Assembly: GCA_001599815.1 (NCBI GenBank)
Contig: BCIA01000001.1
Span: forward strand, 1,988,934-2,052,933
Length of the DNA: 64,000 bases
DNA from: Furcasterigmium furcatum
Taxonomy: Eukaryota; Ascomycota; Sordariomycetes; Glomerellales; Plectosphaerellaceae
Direction of reading: 5' to 3'
Part shown: positions 1 through 11,343 of the stretch, one piece after another
Position numbering within the stretch: the stretch's first letter is position 1
Layout: every line of letters starts with the position of its first letter
The notes under the pieces: model-generated
What the model saw: the letters and a program-made list of their open reading frames with translations, nothing else
Database searches by the model: none
Told to the model about the DNA's origin: nothing
Position numbers and translations under genes: made by a program

Positions 1-3000
1 CTCGACCCTGCCGACAACGAAGGCCTGACGCCGCTGCATCTCGCTGCTCGGAACGGCCACTCCGAGACCGTCCATGCGCTACTGCGTGCCGGGGCCAGTG
101 TCCGCCGCGAGGAGGCGTTTGGCGAGACCGCGTTGCATGAGGCTGCCAGGAACGGGCACGAGGGCCTTGTGCGCCTCTTTGTCGATGGCGGATCCGTAGT
201 AGATGCCGGAAACCGGGACTCGAGCACCGCGCTGCATGTCGCCGCTCGAAGAGGACACGGGGGCGTCGTCGATGCGCTGCTCGCCGCTGGGGCGAATCCC
301 GCGACGAGAGACAAGGTCGGTGACACGCCGCTGCACGATGCGGCGAGGGAAGGCCACGCGGATATTGTCGCGGCGCTGCTGTCGACCGGCCTGGTGGGCG
401 TTGATGCGAGGAACGCCAACGGGCTGACGCCGCTCAGTGTTGCTGCGCGTCACGGACGGGAGGCCATCGTTCGGTCACTGCTCGAGCGTGGTGCGGACGT
501 TGACGCGCTGAGCTCCGAGTTCACTGCGCCTCTGCACCAGGCCGCCGCCGAGGGACATGACGGTGTCATCAGGTGCCTGATTGCTGCCGGAGCTGAAGTG
601 GACTTGCAGGATAAGGACTACCAGAGCGCACTCCATGCCGCGGTCATATTCGAGCACGCTACGGTTGTTGGGAGTCTGCTTGCCGCCCAGGCTTCCGTTG
701 ACCTCCGAGACACGGAGGACTGTACGCCGCTGCACCACGCCGTCAAGAACGGGAGCCAGATTATCGTCAGGGACCTGCTGGAGGCCGGGGCCGATCCGAC
801 GGTTCTATCTGCCGGCGGCGAGACGCCGCAGAGCCTGGCCCGGGTCTTGGGCAAGGAAACCATCGTCGAGCTGTTCGCCAGTCCCCAGGTCGTCCCCCGC
901 CAGGACGTGGCGACCAACTTCCGTCCGAAGAAAGCAAGGCCCCCTTCGCGGCCCCTCGAAGAGATGGAGATCGAGGTGTGCAAGCACTTCAGGGGCACTC
1001 TATGGTGTCCTACCGCCGAGACGACCTTCGACGACCTCACCGTGTGGGATATTCTCTACGACCCAGAGACCGAGACGAAGTTGTCCCCCCAGCCGCCGGT
1101 AAAGCCACCCACTACGACATCGCCGCCTGCGTCCCCGGGAGTCTCGTTCGCCAGGGAGACCAAGGACATCCCGCGCCATCACCACCGCCGGAAAACGTCC
1201 TCGCGCCCGCCCTCGCCGCCGATCAAGCGCTGGATCCATCTACCCTCGAACAACATCCCCTGGGTCCTCGATCTCGTCCAGAAGCTGTCCGCTGTCGACG
1301 GCAAGACGGAAGCAGAGTGCGCCCGGATCATGCGGTTCGTGAGGGACACGTTCCTCGAAATGCGCTTCTCGGCGCCGTACCGGAAACCGCACTTCCGCCG
1401 GGAGAACGCGGGAGCAGCCAGTGCGAATGCCACCGACGGCCTAGACATCGCGGGCCTCGGCAGCGGGGAGCTGTTCTCCCTGGTAATGCCTGTTATCGAC
1501 GTGGACATGGACGAGAAGACGCGGGTGCAGCTGCAATCCGTCAAGGGCGCGGACGGCAACGAGCCGAGGCGGGAGCTGCTTCGCGGGGATACGGAGGAGA
1601 GGCATCGCAGCCTCATCGCCATGCCGACGCAGTTGCAGCACCACCTGTTCCCGTACCTGAAGCATCTCGGCGCGATGGTGGACTTGAGGAAGTGCTTCAC
1701 CAAGTCTGAGCTGCACGTACCGCGGACGCTTGATCAGTCGTACCACGAGTCGTTGAGCAAGGAGGAAGTTCGCCTGAGAAATGAGAGCCAGGTGGTGTAC
1801 CGGTATTTACAACGCCTTGAGAAGGCTTTGGAGGCGGTCGTCGAGCTGGAGAGGCAGAGCCAGGAAGCGAAGGGTGAGGTCGGAGGAAGCGAACGGCAGT
1901 CGTCCGGTCAGCCTTCGGGTAACCCCTTTGAGCGCCGGGATCTCCTGTCGCAGGGCTCGAGCGACAAGCAGAAGCGTACTGATGGCACGAAGGAGCAGCT
2001 CATGCGGATGGCCGGGCGGCAGGATGTGGCCAGCAGCGTGAGAGCACGAGCGAGGCGGGAGCTCAAGGGGATTCAGCAGGATCAGAGAAAGCAGGTGCTC
2101 ATGGTATCTCAGCTGTGGATGTGGAGGATAGACGAGCGTGAGTCCAGCCCCTGAGTTGCGAAGAGACAGCCTCTCACCCTTACAGACAACATCATCACCT
2201 GCTACCCGGAGCGCTGGGACGACAAGAACGCCAAGACGCTGCTCAACGAGATCAAGCACCGCATTCTCGGCCTCCAGCCGCTCAAGTCGCCGCAGACGGA
2301 CATGATGCACGTCGTCTCGCACGTACTGTCGGCGGCCACGTCGTTCAGCGACGAGGAGTTCCACTTCCAGTTCTCGGGGCCGCGGAGCTACACGAACGTC
2401 TTCGCGTCGTCGATCGCCTTTGTGTCGAACGAGGCGATGAAGCGGTACGGGGACTTCAAGTCGAGCATCCGCGGGGGGCGCACCTCCAAGACCGTGCTGG
2501 GCGACCTGCGGGCGGAGATTGAGCTGTTGCAGGAGATTGACGACGTGAGCGAGGAGATCAACATGATCCAGCGGGTGCTCAAGGAGCAGGAGCGTGTCGT
2601 GGGGGAGTTCCACGCGGCGAAGGACGCAAAGTGCGTGATGCTCGAGGGGACGAAGACGGCTCCTGGGGCGGGCTTCTCGATTCCTACGCTGGACTTCTTC
2701 GAGCGGCTTGAGATGGATGCTACGAGGGTGCGGGAGTCGGTATGTTGCCATGGTCGACTTCAGGGAGTAATGATGCTGACGAGACAGATCACGACGCTGC
2801 TGGATCTCAGGCAGCGGGAGGCGAATATCGAGGAGGCGCTCTCTGCGAACGAGCAGTCCAAGATTCTATTCATCTTCACCGGCGCGACTGTGGTGTTTGT
2901 AAGTTCATGAAGTGCCGGTGCGATGCTCTAGCTGACGTCCCCAGGCCCCCTTGTCATGGATCACGGGCGTGTTCGAGGTCAACGTGAGCGGTCTTCCGGA

Positions 3001-3429
3001 TCCTATTACCCCAGGTTATCTCGCCTTGGCAAGCAGTACGTCTCCTCCCCCTGGTCCTGTTGAGAGGGTCACATTATTCACGTCATCACAGCCGGTTCTC
3101 TTGTCGCCACCATTGCGGTCATCTGGTTGTCGCTGCAGATCTTCGAGCTGCTGTCACAAGGGGGGAACAACCCCAAGCGCCAGAGGCTGCACGAGCTCCT
3201 CGAGAAGCGGCACGACGTGATCAAATCAAAGCCAGAGCTGCCCCCTGCGCCGCCTGAGCCGCCAGCACCCGAGAGCCAGACTGCCCGCTCGTCCGCCCTG
3301 CGGTCAGAAGTTGCCCCCAGCGCCGCGGGCGTCGGGGGATCGGGACACCGCAAACTCCGGAAGAGGTACATTTTCCTGGGACGAGATGGCCGGAAGAGAC
3401 TAGACGACGACGTTATGACCGCCGTGTGA
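1..3429 (+). CDS. Ankyrin-repeat protein with C-terminal CorA-like membrane domain (5' partial)
   Basis: The frame is open from base 1, so the N-terminus lies outside the window. Exons: <1-2137, 2186-2739, 2788-2898, 2945-3035, 3092-3429 (1076 residues visible). The first ~300 residues hold eight to nine ankyrin repeats of about 33 residues with TPLH/ALH..AAR..GH motifs, a protein-binding scaffold. A Pro-rich linker follows, then a helical region ending in two hydrophobic helices, one containing FIFTGATVVFAPLSW and the next YLALAST..VATIAVIWLSL. This two-helix end resembles CorA-type magnesium channels, but the usual GMN motif after the first helix is replaced by EVN, so ion transport is doubtful. 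The tail is Pro-rich then basic. All four introns are 46-56 bp and keep phase. Such ankyrin-CorA-like fusions are common in filamentous fungi; the function is unknown. Confidence 0.85.
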
Positions 3430-3695
3430 GCGAGAACGTCTCAAGAGGAAAGGTCAAATTAAATTGCGTTGTTGTTTGCTCAGTCTCGTGTACAGGAAGA
3501 AGCCGCCCATAGTCATACAAGTCATTGAACAGGGTATCAATCTCCGCGTCGCTGCCGCTGCCGCTCCCCGCCTTTCCCAGCGCTGAAATCCCTCAGTAAG
3601 GACTGGCTTGCTGTACGGAGTTAGCAATCAACAGCACCTGGGGAAAACATCTGGCCTTGGCCTTGGGCAGGTACTTGCCTTCGTCTTTAGGGCGA

Positions 3696-3911
3696 CTACT
3701 GATCTTCAGACCCGTCCTCTACAGGCGCTTCGTCCTCTGCAGGCGTTTCGTTTGCGATATCCTGCAGCCGAACCGAGAGGGTGCTATCCTGGTCCTTCAG
3801 CCACTCTGACAACATGCCGGGGTCGCTAATGGGCCTGTAAGATCAGATGCGTTCGACGGCTGGCTGGCGTTGGGGTTCAACTCACGATGGTGTTTCTTCA
3901 TTGTCAGACAT
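3696..3911 (-). CDS. Small acidic hypothetical protein, two exons
   Basis: Candidate gene of 54 codons plus stop: exon 1 3911-3886, exon 2 3834-3696, joined by a 51 bp intron with a good GTGAGT donor and TTACAG acceptor. The product starts MSDNEETPS and ends in a run of Asp/Glu/Pro residues; no domain is recognised. The frame is closed by TAG just before a plausible GC-AG intron (GCAAGT donor, TGCTAAC branch site, TACAG acceptor), and an open frame with acidic, Gly/Ser-rich composition continues at about 3590-3430 on the same strand, so the true 3' end may lie further on with a different splice. Evidence is composition, splice signals and phase only. It could also be chance. Confidence 0.35.
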
Positions 3912-5778
3912 GGTGGCTGATGCGATGATGGCTTTGATCGTGCAGTCTTGGGTTTGGGAAAGGTGTTCTATCAGCAAGGAAGCTGTTGGTCCTGGCTAAC
4001 TTTTGACCAGACACGGGCACGACTCGAAGGCGAACAGCGTCCATATTTATATCCAGAGCGGCAACAACCCCGCGGTGCGTCTTCCGAGATATTTCGTCCA
4101 TCCGAAAAGAGGCGCGACGGAGGGCCATACTCCATGCCATGCCAACCGCAGCCCGAGATATCGACACTGGTCAGCAGGCCTGCCCGACGGCACAGACCGG
4201 TGACAGCCCAGAGGATGATCCCGCGCAGAGGCCGTCGACGATTCGCCAACGACACATCGCCATCGCTCGAGCTGCCCCTTTCAGCAGACGACACGGCGGA
4301 GGTATCATGCATGCACCCGGGACCGACGACCCCAGACATCATCAGCTTCCGACAGCACATGTCGAGCGGGATCTCGGCCACATACCAAGCGTCAACCCCT
4401 CTCCAAGGCCAATGGAAGCTATCGAAACGTTATGAACGTTGGTCAACGGTGTGCCGCCAACCCCGATCGTCAATATCGCAGTTGCATTTCACCACAGACC
4501 GATAAGAGATGCGCGGGGGTCCTGGGCGCGCCCCTCCACACCTCCTCTCATGCCTCATGCAAAGGACTGCAGTAGCCTGCACGACGAATCATTAAGGCAG
4601 CCAACAAGGAGGGCCGTCGCGTCATGGGCGAGGGAATGGATGGCCACCCATGCACCCAGACATCGCCGGCCGGGGCTGCTAGTGCCACGAGCTGGTCCCG
4701 GGCTCTCGGGTGTGGTGGTGCTCGCTGCTTGTGCTACCACGAGAGAGGAGCACGGCGGACCGGGGAATACAGGCCGGATAAAGGGAGAGGAAGGCCCGCC
4801 CATACTCGGGATTTTTTTCCCGCGTCGAGCGGGTTTCTGATCGAGGTGTTACGAGATTCCCGCCCCGCAAGGGGGCACACACGGCGCCGGGCCGCTCCCT
4901 CGCTCAGCTCAGCCAGCCGGCGGGTAACACAGGGACGGACGGAGCATACCTCGACCCGAGACAGGCCAGCTCGTCAAGGGAGCAGAGGAGGATCACGTCA
5001 CACACCGCCATTCGTAATATGCGACAAATATCACGGCAGGCCGTTATTGGCGAGCGGGCGGGCGACGACGAGGCCAAAGGGGTGGCAAGGCTCGTCCGGA
5101 ATCACCAAACGGTCCTCGGTGAAGAGAAAGAGTAAAGCTCCCGTCGCAGAAACCCGTCAGATGACGCTGCGTGACACGTATGGTGGTGCCATTCCCTGTC
5201 CGGCCCATGCAAGCAGCCCGTGGTAGCTGTCACTGACGCCGGGTATGATGCACTACGATGCAGGGAGAGCCAACCAGCGGTCGCGGTATGAGACTACAGG
5301 CCCAGCAGACGGGCCAGCAAGCCGCCGAGGGGGGGCAAGCTGCTGTCTGTGGGACAAGTGACGGGCTGCTGCTGGGGCAGGGGGCGGATCAAGATGCTCT
5401 GCTCAGGAAGCGCGGACTTCGCCCGCGCCGCGGAGCAGCTGGAGAAGCGGAGGGCACACCCCAGAAGAGGGGGGACAGCAGCCAGCAGAGCCTCAGAGCC
5501 GCACCGTTCAGGGTTTCCGGTGCTCCCCCCGCTCGAGCCCACGTTGTCCCCTACCGCCGAAGCTGCAGTCGGTCGGTTGGTGCGTGCGTACAGGGCCGCC
5601 CGCCGCCCTCCGCCTTGTTAGGCAAACAATAGTTCTCTCCACGGTGACAGATCCCCGGGAATCACATCTCATCTTGCTGATGGTGGTCGCCGCGAGGCAA
5701 CCAGGAGGAAGGGGAAAAGACGATCGGTCCGCGAACCAGCAGCCCAGGTTCTATTTGAACGTGCTATCGCCCGCCCGC
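3912..5778. other. Intergenic, no supported gene
   Basis: Open frames here overlap in several phases with Arg/Pro/Ser-rich products and no domain or splice logic. No repeat or RNA gene was recognised. Confidence 0.6.
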
Positions 5779-6913
5779 TCACAGCTTGGGGGGGCCGCCG
5801 CCCTGCTTCTCCTCCCACTCTTTCTGCTCGCGGAATGCCTCGTCGCGCCATTTGACCTCGACCCGCCGCGGGCCCTCGCCCGTGAACTTGACCAGGACCA
5901 CCCGCTCGAAATCGCCGCCCCTGTCGCCGTCTTTGAGCTCCGGCCCCGGCTTGTCGAGCCCCAGGACGACCCGGTCGTCCGACTCCCGGAAGAACAGGGT
6001 GTGCGGGCTCATGACCTTGTCTGACCACGGGATCGCCGCCGTCGGGTGCTCGCCCGCCGCCGTCGGCACCCGCCGCAGAAACTCGACCAGCCGCGCCCTC
6101 TGCGCAGCATAGTGCCTGCGCGCATCCTCAGGATCCGATGGGGCATCTCCGTTGCAGAACTGAGCGACCAGGTGCAGCAGGAACACCTGCGGCGGGAAGA
6201 TGATGAGCTCGCCCGTCAGCGCCTTGGCGAGCCAATTGGCCGCGTCGTCGAACCTGGCCGCCGTGTGCTCGACGCCGCCGTCGGGCGTCGGCACGATGAT
6301 CTCCTGCTGCCGCGCCGCCTCGGCCGCCGTCGACGACCCGGACGTCCCGTCGGGAATCATGTACAGGTACATCTGGGTCGTGAAGCGGCGACTCGGCGCG
6401 TTCTTGGGCGTGACCCAGCGCGTGAAGGGCATCAGCCCCTCGACGTCCGGCACGCCGCCGACCGAGCCGACCCAGTCGCCGAAGCGCACCTCGTTCCCGT
6501 GGATCCTCTTCCGGGCGGCGTCGCGCTCGGCATCCGCCACGCTCAGCAGGGCCGCGCCGCCCTGGGCCTTCGCGAGCAGGATGCCCGTCTCCTCGAAACA
6601 CTCCCTGATGGCGCCGATGCGGTACGCCGCGCTGTCGACGTGCACCTCGGGCGAGTCCGCCGCGGGGATCGCGCCGTCGTGGAAGGCGTCGAGGTTGCCG
6701 CCGGGGAAGACGTGCGCCGCGGCAAAGTTGCTCGACGTCTTGACGCGATGGAGCAGCAGCACCTGGTTCGAGGGCGAGAGGAGAAGGATGCTGCAGACGT
6801 CAGCGAGGGGAGTGTTCCCGACCGGCGGGACGGGGTGCGCACCTCGAGCTCGGCCTCAGCCCAGGCGCCGGGCGCTTCTTCTTCTTCTGCTGGTCTGTAT
6901 TCGTGGCGGACAT
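5779..6913 (-). CDS. Nudix hydrolase, NUDT19/RP2p-like
   Basis: Exons 6913-6843 and 6790-5779; the 52 bp intron (GTGCGC donor, CTGCAG acceptor) joins a short Lys-rich N-terminus to the family core and restores the expected RPSSSILLLSP junction. Product 360 aa. The Nudix box is split: GG at residues 54-55, then REC.EE.G at 86-93, the long internal spacing typical of the NUDT19 branch, whose mammalian member cleaves coenzyme A in peroxisomes. The C-terminus is PPKL, a weak relative of the peroxisomal SKL-type signal, so peroxisomal location is inferred only. The frame stays open upstream to an earlier ATG at 7057; the ATG at 6913 was preferred because its short hydrophilic start fits relatives. 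The substrate (acyl-CoA/CoA or other diphosphate) cannot be fixed from sequence. Confidence 0.85.
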
Positions 6914-8245
6914 GTTGGCTTCCGGGGACGATGATGTTGCAAAAGTCGAGAATAAAGCTGGTCTACATGCGCATTCGCATCTCCAGGCACTTCGTGTCGA
7001 GGTCCTGAGCAGCCCGGTGAGAGATACAGGGAATAGGGTCGACATGGCTTCGGGCACATGTCATTCGTTCCCTCGGGGCCTCTCCCAGATCCTCGGGTCG
7101 CGATGAAGTGACGTTGATGAATTGGCCGGCTCAGGTTCCCCCAAGATGGCGGGGTAAAGTCTGCCGAGGTCCCCGCAAGTTAAGGCGTCCAGGGCGAACT
7201 CCTACGCTATTGCAGGGCGCGGCACGTCGTAATTTTAGGGGCTGCCGGGGTGCGCTTCTGGGGCGCGAACCACTTTGACCGCCTCGGTCCCCTCAGCTCG
7301 ACCTCAAAAGTGGTCCGCATACCAGACGGGACGACGACCCCTGAGTGTTTGCCTCTTCTCGCCCACCCAATAAGTATTATCACCTGCACATCTGCACGCA
7401 TGACACGAACGGGAGCACAGAGCCGGTCCATGTACGGCATCAAATTCCAATGCAAGGCACGCGCGCGTTGCATTCATCCTAAACCTTAAACAAACGCCCG
7501 ATTCGACGTGTACTCAAGAGTCTGGCAATGACAAAAGCGGCCCGGGCGACCAAGGCCGACATTGCCTGGAAGACCTGGCCAACGACCATGTAGCCATTCA
7601 AAGGCCCTGGACTCCATCAGCTACTTCTATATTTGATGCAGAACCATTCAAAAAAATTCACAATCATCTCCTACCCATTGCGAACCACCTCACGAGGGCC
7701 GAGCTTTTCTCGTTGCATCAAAACACTGCATCTCATCGTGCATACATTTGGCTTGACTATGTGTTTAATGTCCGTTTATTCGGCGGCAACTCTCTTGCCA
7801 GCCTTCTGAGGTCGGGCTATTTATGCTGCTGAGATACCCGGAAGGGGAGAGAAAAGAGTCTTGCGAGGAAAAATCGAAATTCTGAGTGTTGAAAAATAGA
7901 GTGCTTTTATAGGAGATATTGGGCCTGTTGCGTTCAGCCCACCACTGATACGCAAGACAAGCGTATCTCGGTGAGGCTCATGGATTTATGGCCCAGTGCT
8001 TCACATCAGGGCTTCCAGTTGTGGTGCATCACAGGGGTATCAACTCCATTCTTGCTAGGTCGGTAATCAAGTCAGTGGACAGCCTGGAGGGCCAAGAGCG
8101 ATTTCTCCCTCTGACAAGAAGGACACAGCATGAGTGCGCCTCATTTAATCTTCATTGCCATGCCACGCATCACATCACAACTAGTACCATGTTGACCAAA
8201 AATTATTTCCAGGGTATTCATGTCATGACCTCATGTACAAAGATG
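6914..8245. other. Intergenic between Nudix gene and SLX4
   Basis: Upstream region of the Nudix gene and 3' flank of SLX4. The part 7500-8240 is less GC-rich than the genes. No supported coding frame, RNA or repeat seen. Confidence 0.55.
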
Positions 8246-10615
8246 CTAGTACCGCTTCCGCTCCTTGCCCGACAGGTTCATCCGCCACAGACAACACACG
8301 CTCTTGGACTCGCACCACTGCTTGACTTGTCCCGGGGACACCTCGCCCTCGTAGCCCGCCTGGTCCAGGGGCCCCGTGTTCAGCCACGCCGCGAGGTCCT
8401 CCAGGATGACCGGCTCGTACATCAGCATCTTCTCGTGCCAGGACGGCTGGCTGGGGTCTTTCGTCGCCGGCGCCGCCTTGACGGCCTTGGTGATGCACAC
8501 CATGAGTGAGGACTCTTCGTCACTGGCGCCGATATCCAGGGGGCCCTCCGTATGCTCGTCCAGGGACAGCGTCACGTCGATGCCCGGCGGCGAGGAAAAC
8601 AGGTCCTCGGGCGACGACGGAATCGAGTCGAGGCCTTCAGAGTCCGAGTCAGGTATCTCAATGACGGCTTTCTTGCTTCGTTTGGTCGGCGTCCGGGGCG
8701 CGGCGGCCTTTGGTTTGGCTGCAGTCGTGTCCTTTCGGGGCCGGCCTCTGGGCTTCTTGGGTGATGCTGCCGCTGACTGGCCAGAGGGGGGAGGCTCTGG
8801 TGGCTCTGCTGCGGCCTTTTTCGGCCGGCCCCGTGCCCGCTTGGGTGAGTCTGCTTTGGCGCTGCTCGCCGTTGTGGTGGAGATTGAGCGGTTCGACGGC
8901 AGCGAGCTAAGGGGGGCCCTCGCACCGGCCTTGCTGTCCCAGCACTGGTCTAGTAGCGCAATCATGGCCGTTCGGCGCTTGATCGATTTGAAGCCGTACT
9001 TGGCCACCTCTGCTGCTAGTTGCACATCCGTGTAAAGATCGAACTTGGGTTTGGCGGGTGCGGTGTATGGCAGCTCCGGGCGTGGCTTGGCTGCAAGAGG
9101 CTGCTGAGTGGCGTTGGAATCGGGTGGGCTGCAGAGAAACTCGGGAACGGTTGAGATTTGTGGCTGTGCTTCCACCAGAATTTGGGGAGCTGAGGAGAGT
9201 TGCGTAGTGTGAGAGACAGCATCGTGCCCGGTCTGCTCGACCCTCGTCGCTGCTGCCTTTGTTGTCGGGGCCGTCCTGGCGCTGGGATACCCAAAAGGAT
9301 TGATCTCCAGACCCATGGCGCCTGGATCGGGGCTGTCAACGAGGTTGATGACCGGGAGGTCAAGCACTTTGCCCTCCTCGTCCCTCGCGCCAACCTCCCA
9401 CAGCTTTTGCTTCGGCTCAGGCTCGACCGCGTCACTGTTGATCGGCGTCGCGAACGGGTCTTCATCGCGGTACACGAAGTCCTTGTGCAGCGGCCGGTCC
9501 ATCTGGGACACAGGCGCCGGCATGTCTTCCAGGACCAGCTGGCTTGACGTCCCAAACACGTACGCCTGGGCATCCACTTGACGAATTGCTGCATTTGGAG
9601 AGAGCAATACCGGTTCTGGCTCCGGCTCCCTCGTCTTCTTCTTCGCCCTGGTCTTCTTTGCTCCTTTCCGCGGCTCTGCATCTCCCTGCTGTTCGATATG
9701 GCTGGCCAAAGACACGGTTGCCGTTTCTGCTTCTGCTGCTGGCTCGACGGGAGCGTATGCTGCAGTAGCCAGATCTGTGATAGTTCTCGGTTTCTTCTTC
9801 TTTGGCGCCTTTTTCGCGGGAGCTTCGTTGGCGGTCATAATGGGCCCTCCCAGGGACCCGACATTAACAAGGTTCCTCTTCCCCAGGACCCCTGATGATG
9901 GCGCCCTGCTCTCTGGCGGCGCTTCATCGGCAGGTCTTCCATAATTCTGCAGCAGCGTGTCGAAAGCCTTTCCAGGCGGTGCCTCCGGCGAGCACAGAAC
10001 CCCGGCATCCGACGACTTTGACCCAATGGTGATCACTTTGTCCGACGGCGGTGGCGTCCATTCCACTCTCCGCCGCGAGGCGGGAGCCAGCTCGAGGGGT
10101 TCATCCGGTTTCTTGCGCTTTTTCTTGGGTTCTGGATCCGGGCTGACGGATTTGGGTTCTCCCGAGAAATGGCGACTCCGCACGATTTCCTCCTCGGTGT
10201 TCTTCTTCGCCTTGCCCCGCGTCTTGGGCTTCTTCGGCTCAGGCGACTGGTACTTCCGCCACGGCTTCTCTTGATCCTCATCGGCAGGCGGCGGTTTCGG
10301 TGTTTTGGGCTTCCACTCCCGCAGCTTTCCCGATCCGTTCTTCCGCCTGTACCTCTTCTGTCCCGGGGCTGGGATCTTGATGATACGAACGTTGTCGTCC
10401 GGGTCGATGGATTCGGAGGGTGCTCGTGCAGGCGTAGTCAGGTCGATGGGGGTCGGATCAGGCCTCACAAAGCTCGAGGCGGTTGTGAACTTTGAAGGTG
10501 AGGCGCTCAGAGGGTTAGATGCCTGCGACGGCTTCTTGATCTTGGAGAGAATCTCGTCCAGCGACGGCAGCGGTGACGAGCTGTCATGCTGCAGGGGTCT
10601 GAACGGAGTAGCCAT
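8246..10615 (-). CDS. SLX4: Structure-specific endonuclease scaffold SLX4
   Basis: Intronless, 789 aa from the ATG at 10615, which sits in a strong CCACCATGG context; the frame runs 22 codons further upstream to another ATG. SLX4 binds and activates the SLX1 nuclease that cuts branched DNA, acting in the nucleus on recombination and replication intermediates. Seen in the sequence: a long disordered, Lys/Pro-rich body; short hydrophobic-acidic motifs such as VINLVDSPD and VIEIPDSDSE; a SAP-like segment (YTDVQLAAEVAKYGFK..) near residue 555; two AT-hooks (RGRPKK, RGRPRK) near residues 590-620; and a conserved C-terminal domain ending in QWCESKSVCCLW, the SLX1-binding end of fungal SLX4 proteins. 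It is divergent from the eS21 gene with 410 bp between starts. Confidence 0.88.
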   Translation of the reverse strand: MATPFRPLQHDSSSPLPSLDEILSKIKKPSQASNPLSASPSKFTTASSFVRPDPTPIDLTTPARAPSESIDPDDNVRIIKIPAPGQKRYRRKNGSGKLREWKPKTPKPPPADEDQEKPWRKYQSPEPKKPKTRGKAKKNTEEEIVRSRHFSGEPKSVSPDPEPKKKRKKPDEPLELAPASRRRVEWTPPPSDKVITIGSKSSDAGVLCSPEAPPGKAFDTLLQNYGRPADEAPPESRAPSSGVLGKRNLVNVGSLGGPIMTANEAPAKKAPKKKKPRTITDLATAAYAPVEPAAEAETATVSLASHIEQQGDAEPRKGAKKTRAKKKTREPEPEPVLLSPNAAIRQVDAQAYVFGTSSQLVLEDMPAPVSQMDRPLHKDFVYRDEDPFATPINSDAVEPEPKQKLWEVGARDEEGKVLDLPVINLVDSPDPGAMGLEINPFGYPSARTAPTTKAAATRVEQTGHDAVSHTTQLSSAPQILVEAQPQISTVPEFLCSPPDSNATQQPLAAKPRPELPYTAPAKPKFDLYTDVQLAAEVAKYGFKSIKRRTAMIALLDQCWDSKAGARAPLSSLPSNRSISTTTASSAKADSPKRARGRPKKAAAEPPEPPPSGQSAAASPKKPRGRPRKDTTAAKPKAAAPRTPTKRSKKAVIEIPDSDSEGLDSIPSSPEDLFSSPPGIDVTLSLDEHTEGPLDIGASDEESSLMVCITKAVKAAPATKDPSQPSWHEKMLMYEPVILEDLAAWLNTGPLDQAGYEGEVSPGQVKQWCESKSVCCLWRMNLSGKERKRY

Positions 10616-11025
10616 GGTGGCAGCCGTGACACAGGGTCGATGCCAAACGCGCGGGGCGCATCTTTTCGTCCAGAGGCGCAACAGGTTGGCAGCTGAGCCT
10701 CCAGGCCGTGCAATGCCGTGGGATGTTGAAGTGAATTGGTTGACGGGACTCGAGACGGCGACGCCCAGTAAACAAACGGGCCGGTGGAACCCGCCCCGTC
10801 ACGAAGGCGTCGCGGGGTCACGTGCTGCTGCACGAGCAGATAAGATAAAATCTGTCACCTGACCAGCCCACTTTCCCACCTACCACAGGCCTTTGCGTCA
10901 CCCCCACCACAATCGAAAATTCAGGGCTCGTGAGCAAAATTGTACCAGCGACTCGCACCGAGACACAACCTCCCCGACGACATCCCCAACACCCGACAAC
11001 ACACACTCCATCCCACATCGCAACA
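10616..11025. promoter_or_regulatory. Shared divergent promoter region, SLX4 / eS21
   Basis: Only 410 bp separate the two start codons, so it must hold both promoters. The eS21 side is rich in CA/CCAC runs. No clear TATA box was seen on either side, as is common for ribosomal protein and housekeeping genes. Confidence 0.6.
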
Positions 11026-11343
11026 ATGGAGAACGACCGCGGCGAAATTGTCGACCTGTACGGCTTCCTCCTGAGATAACCGACTGCGACGCAATTACTG
11101 ACCCTGTATAGCTACGTCCCGAGGAAGTGCTCGGCGACCAACCGCATCATCAAGGCCAAGGACCACGCTTCCGTCCAGATCTCCATCGCCAAGGTCGACG
11201 AGAACGGCCGCGCCGTCCAGGGCGAGAACCACGTCTACGCCCTCTGCGGCTTCGTCCGCGCCATGGGCGAGTCCGATGACGCCCTCAACCGCCTCGCCCA
11301 GCGCGACGGCCTCGTCAAGAGCGTCTGGTCCGCCCAGCGGTAA
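11026..11343 (+). CDS. RPS21: Small ribosomal subunit protein eS21
   Basis: Exons 11026-11057 and 11112-11343, 87 aa, exactly the usual length of the family. The 54 bp intron has a GTACGG donor, a TACTGAC branch site and a TATAG acceptor, and restores the conserved start MENDRGEIVDLYVPRKCS. The protein is a component of the cytoplasmic 40S subunit involved in late pre-rRNA maturation. An early intron just after about ten codons is typical for ribosomal protein genes. It is divergent from SLX4. Confidence 0.96.

Noticed and set aside
1807..2751. Minus-strand 314-codon open frame
   Set aside because: Antisense to the ankyrin-CorA-like gene.
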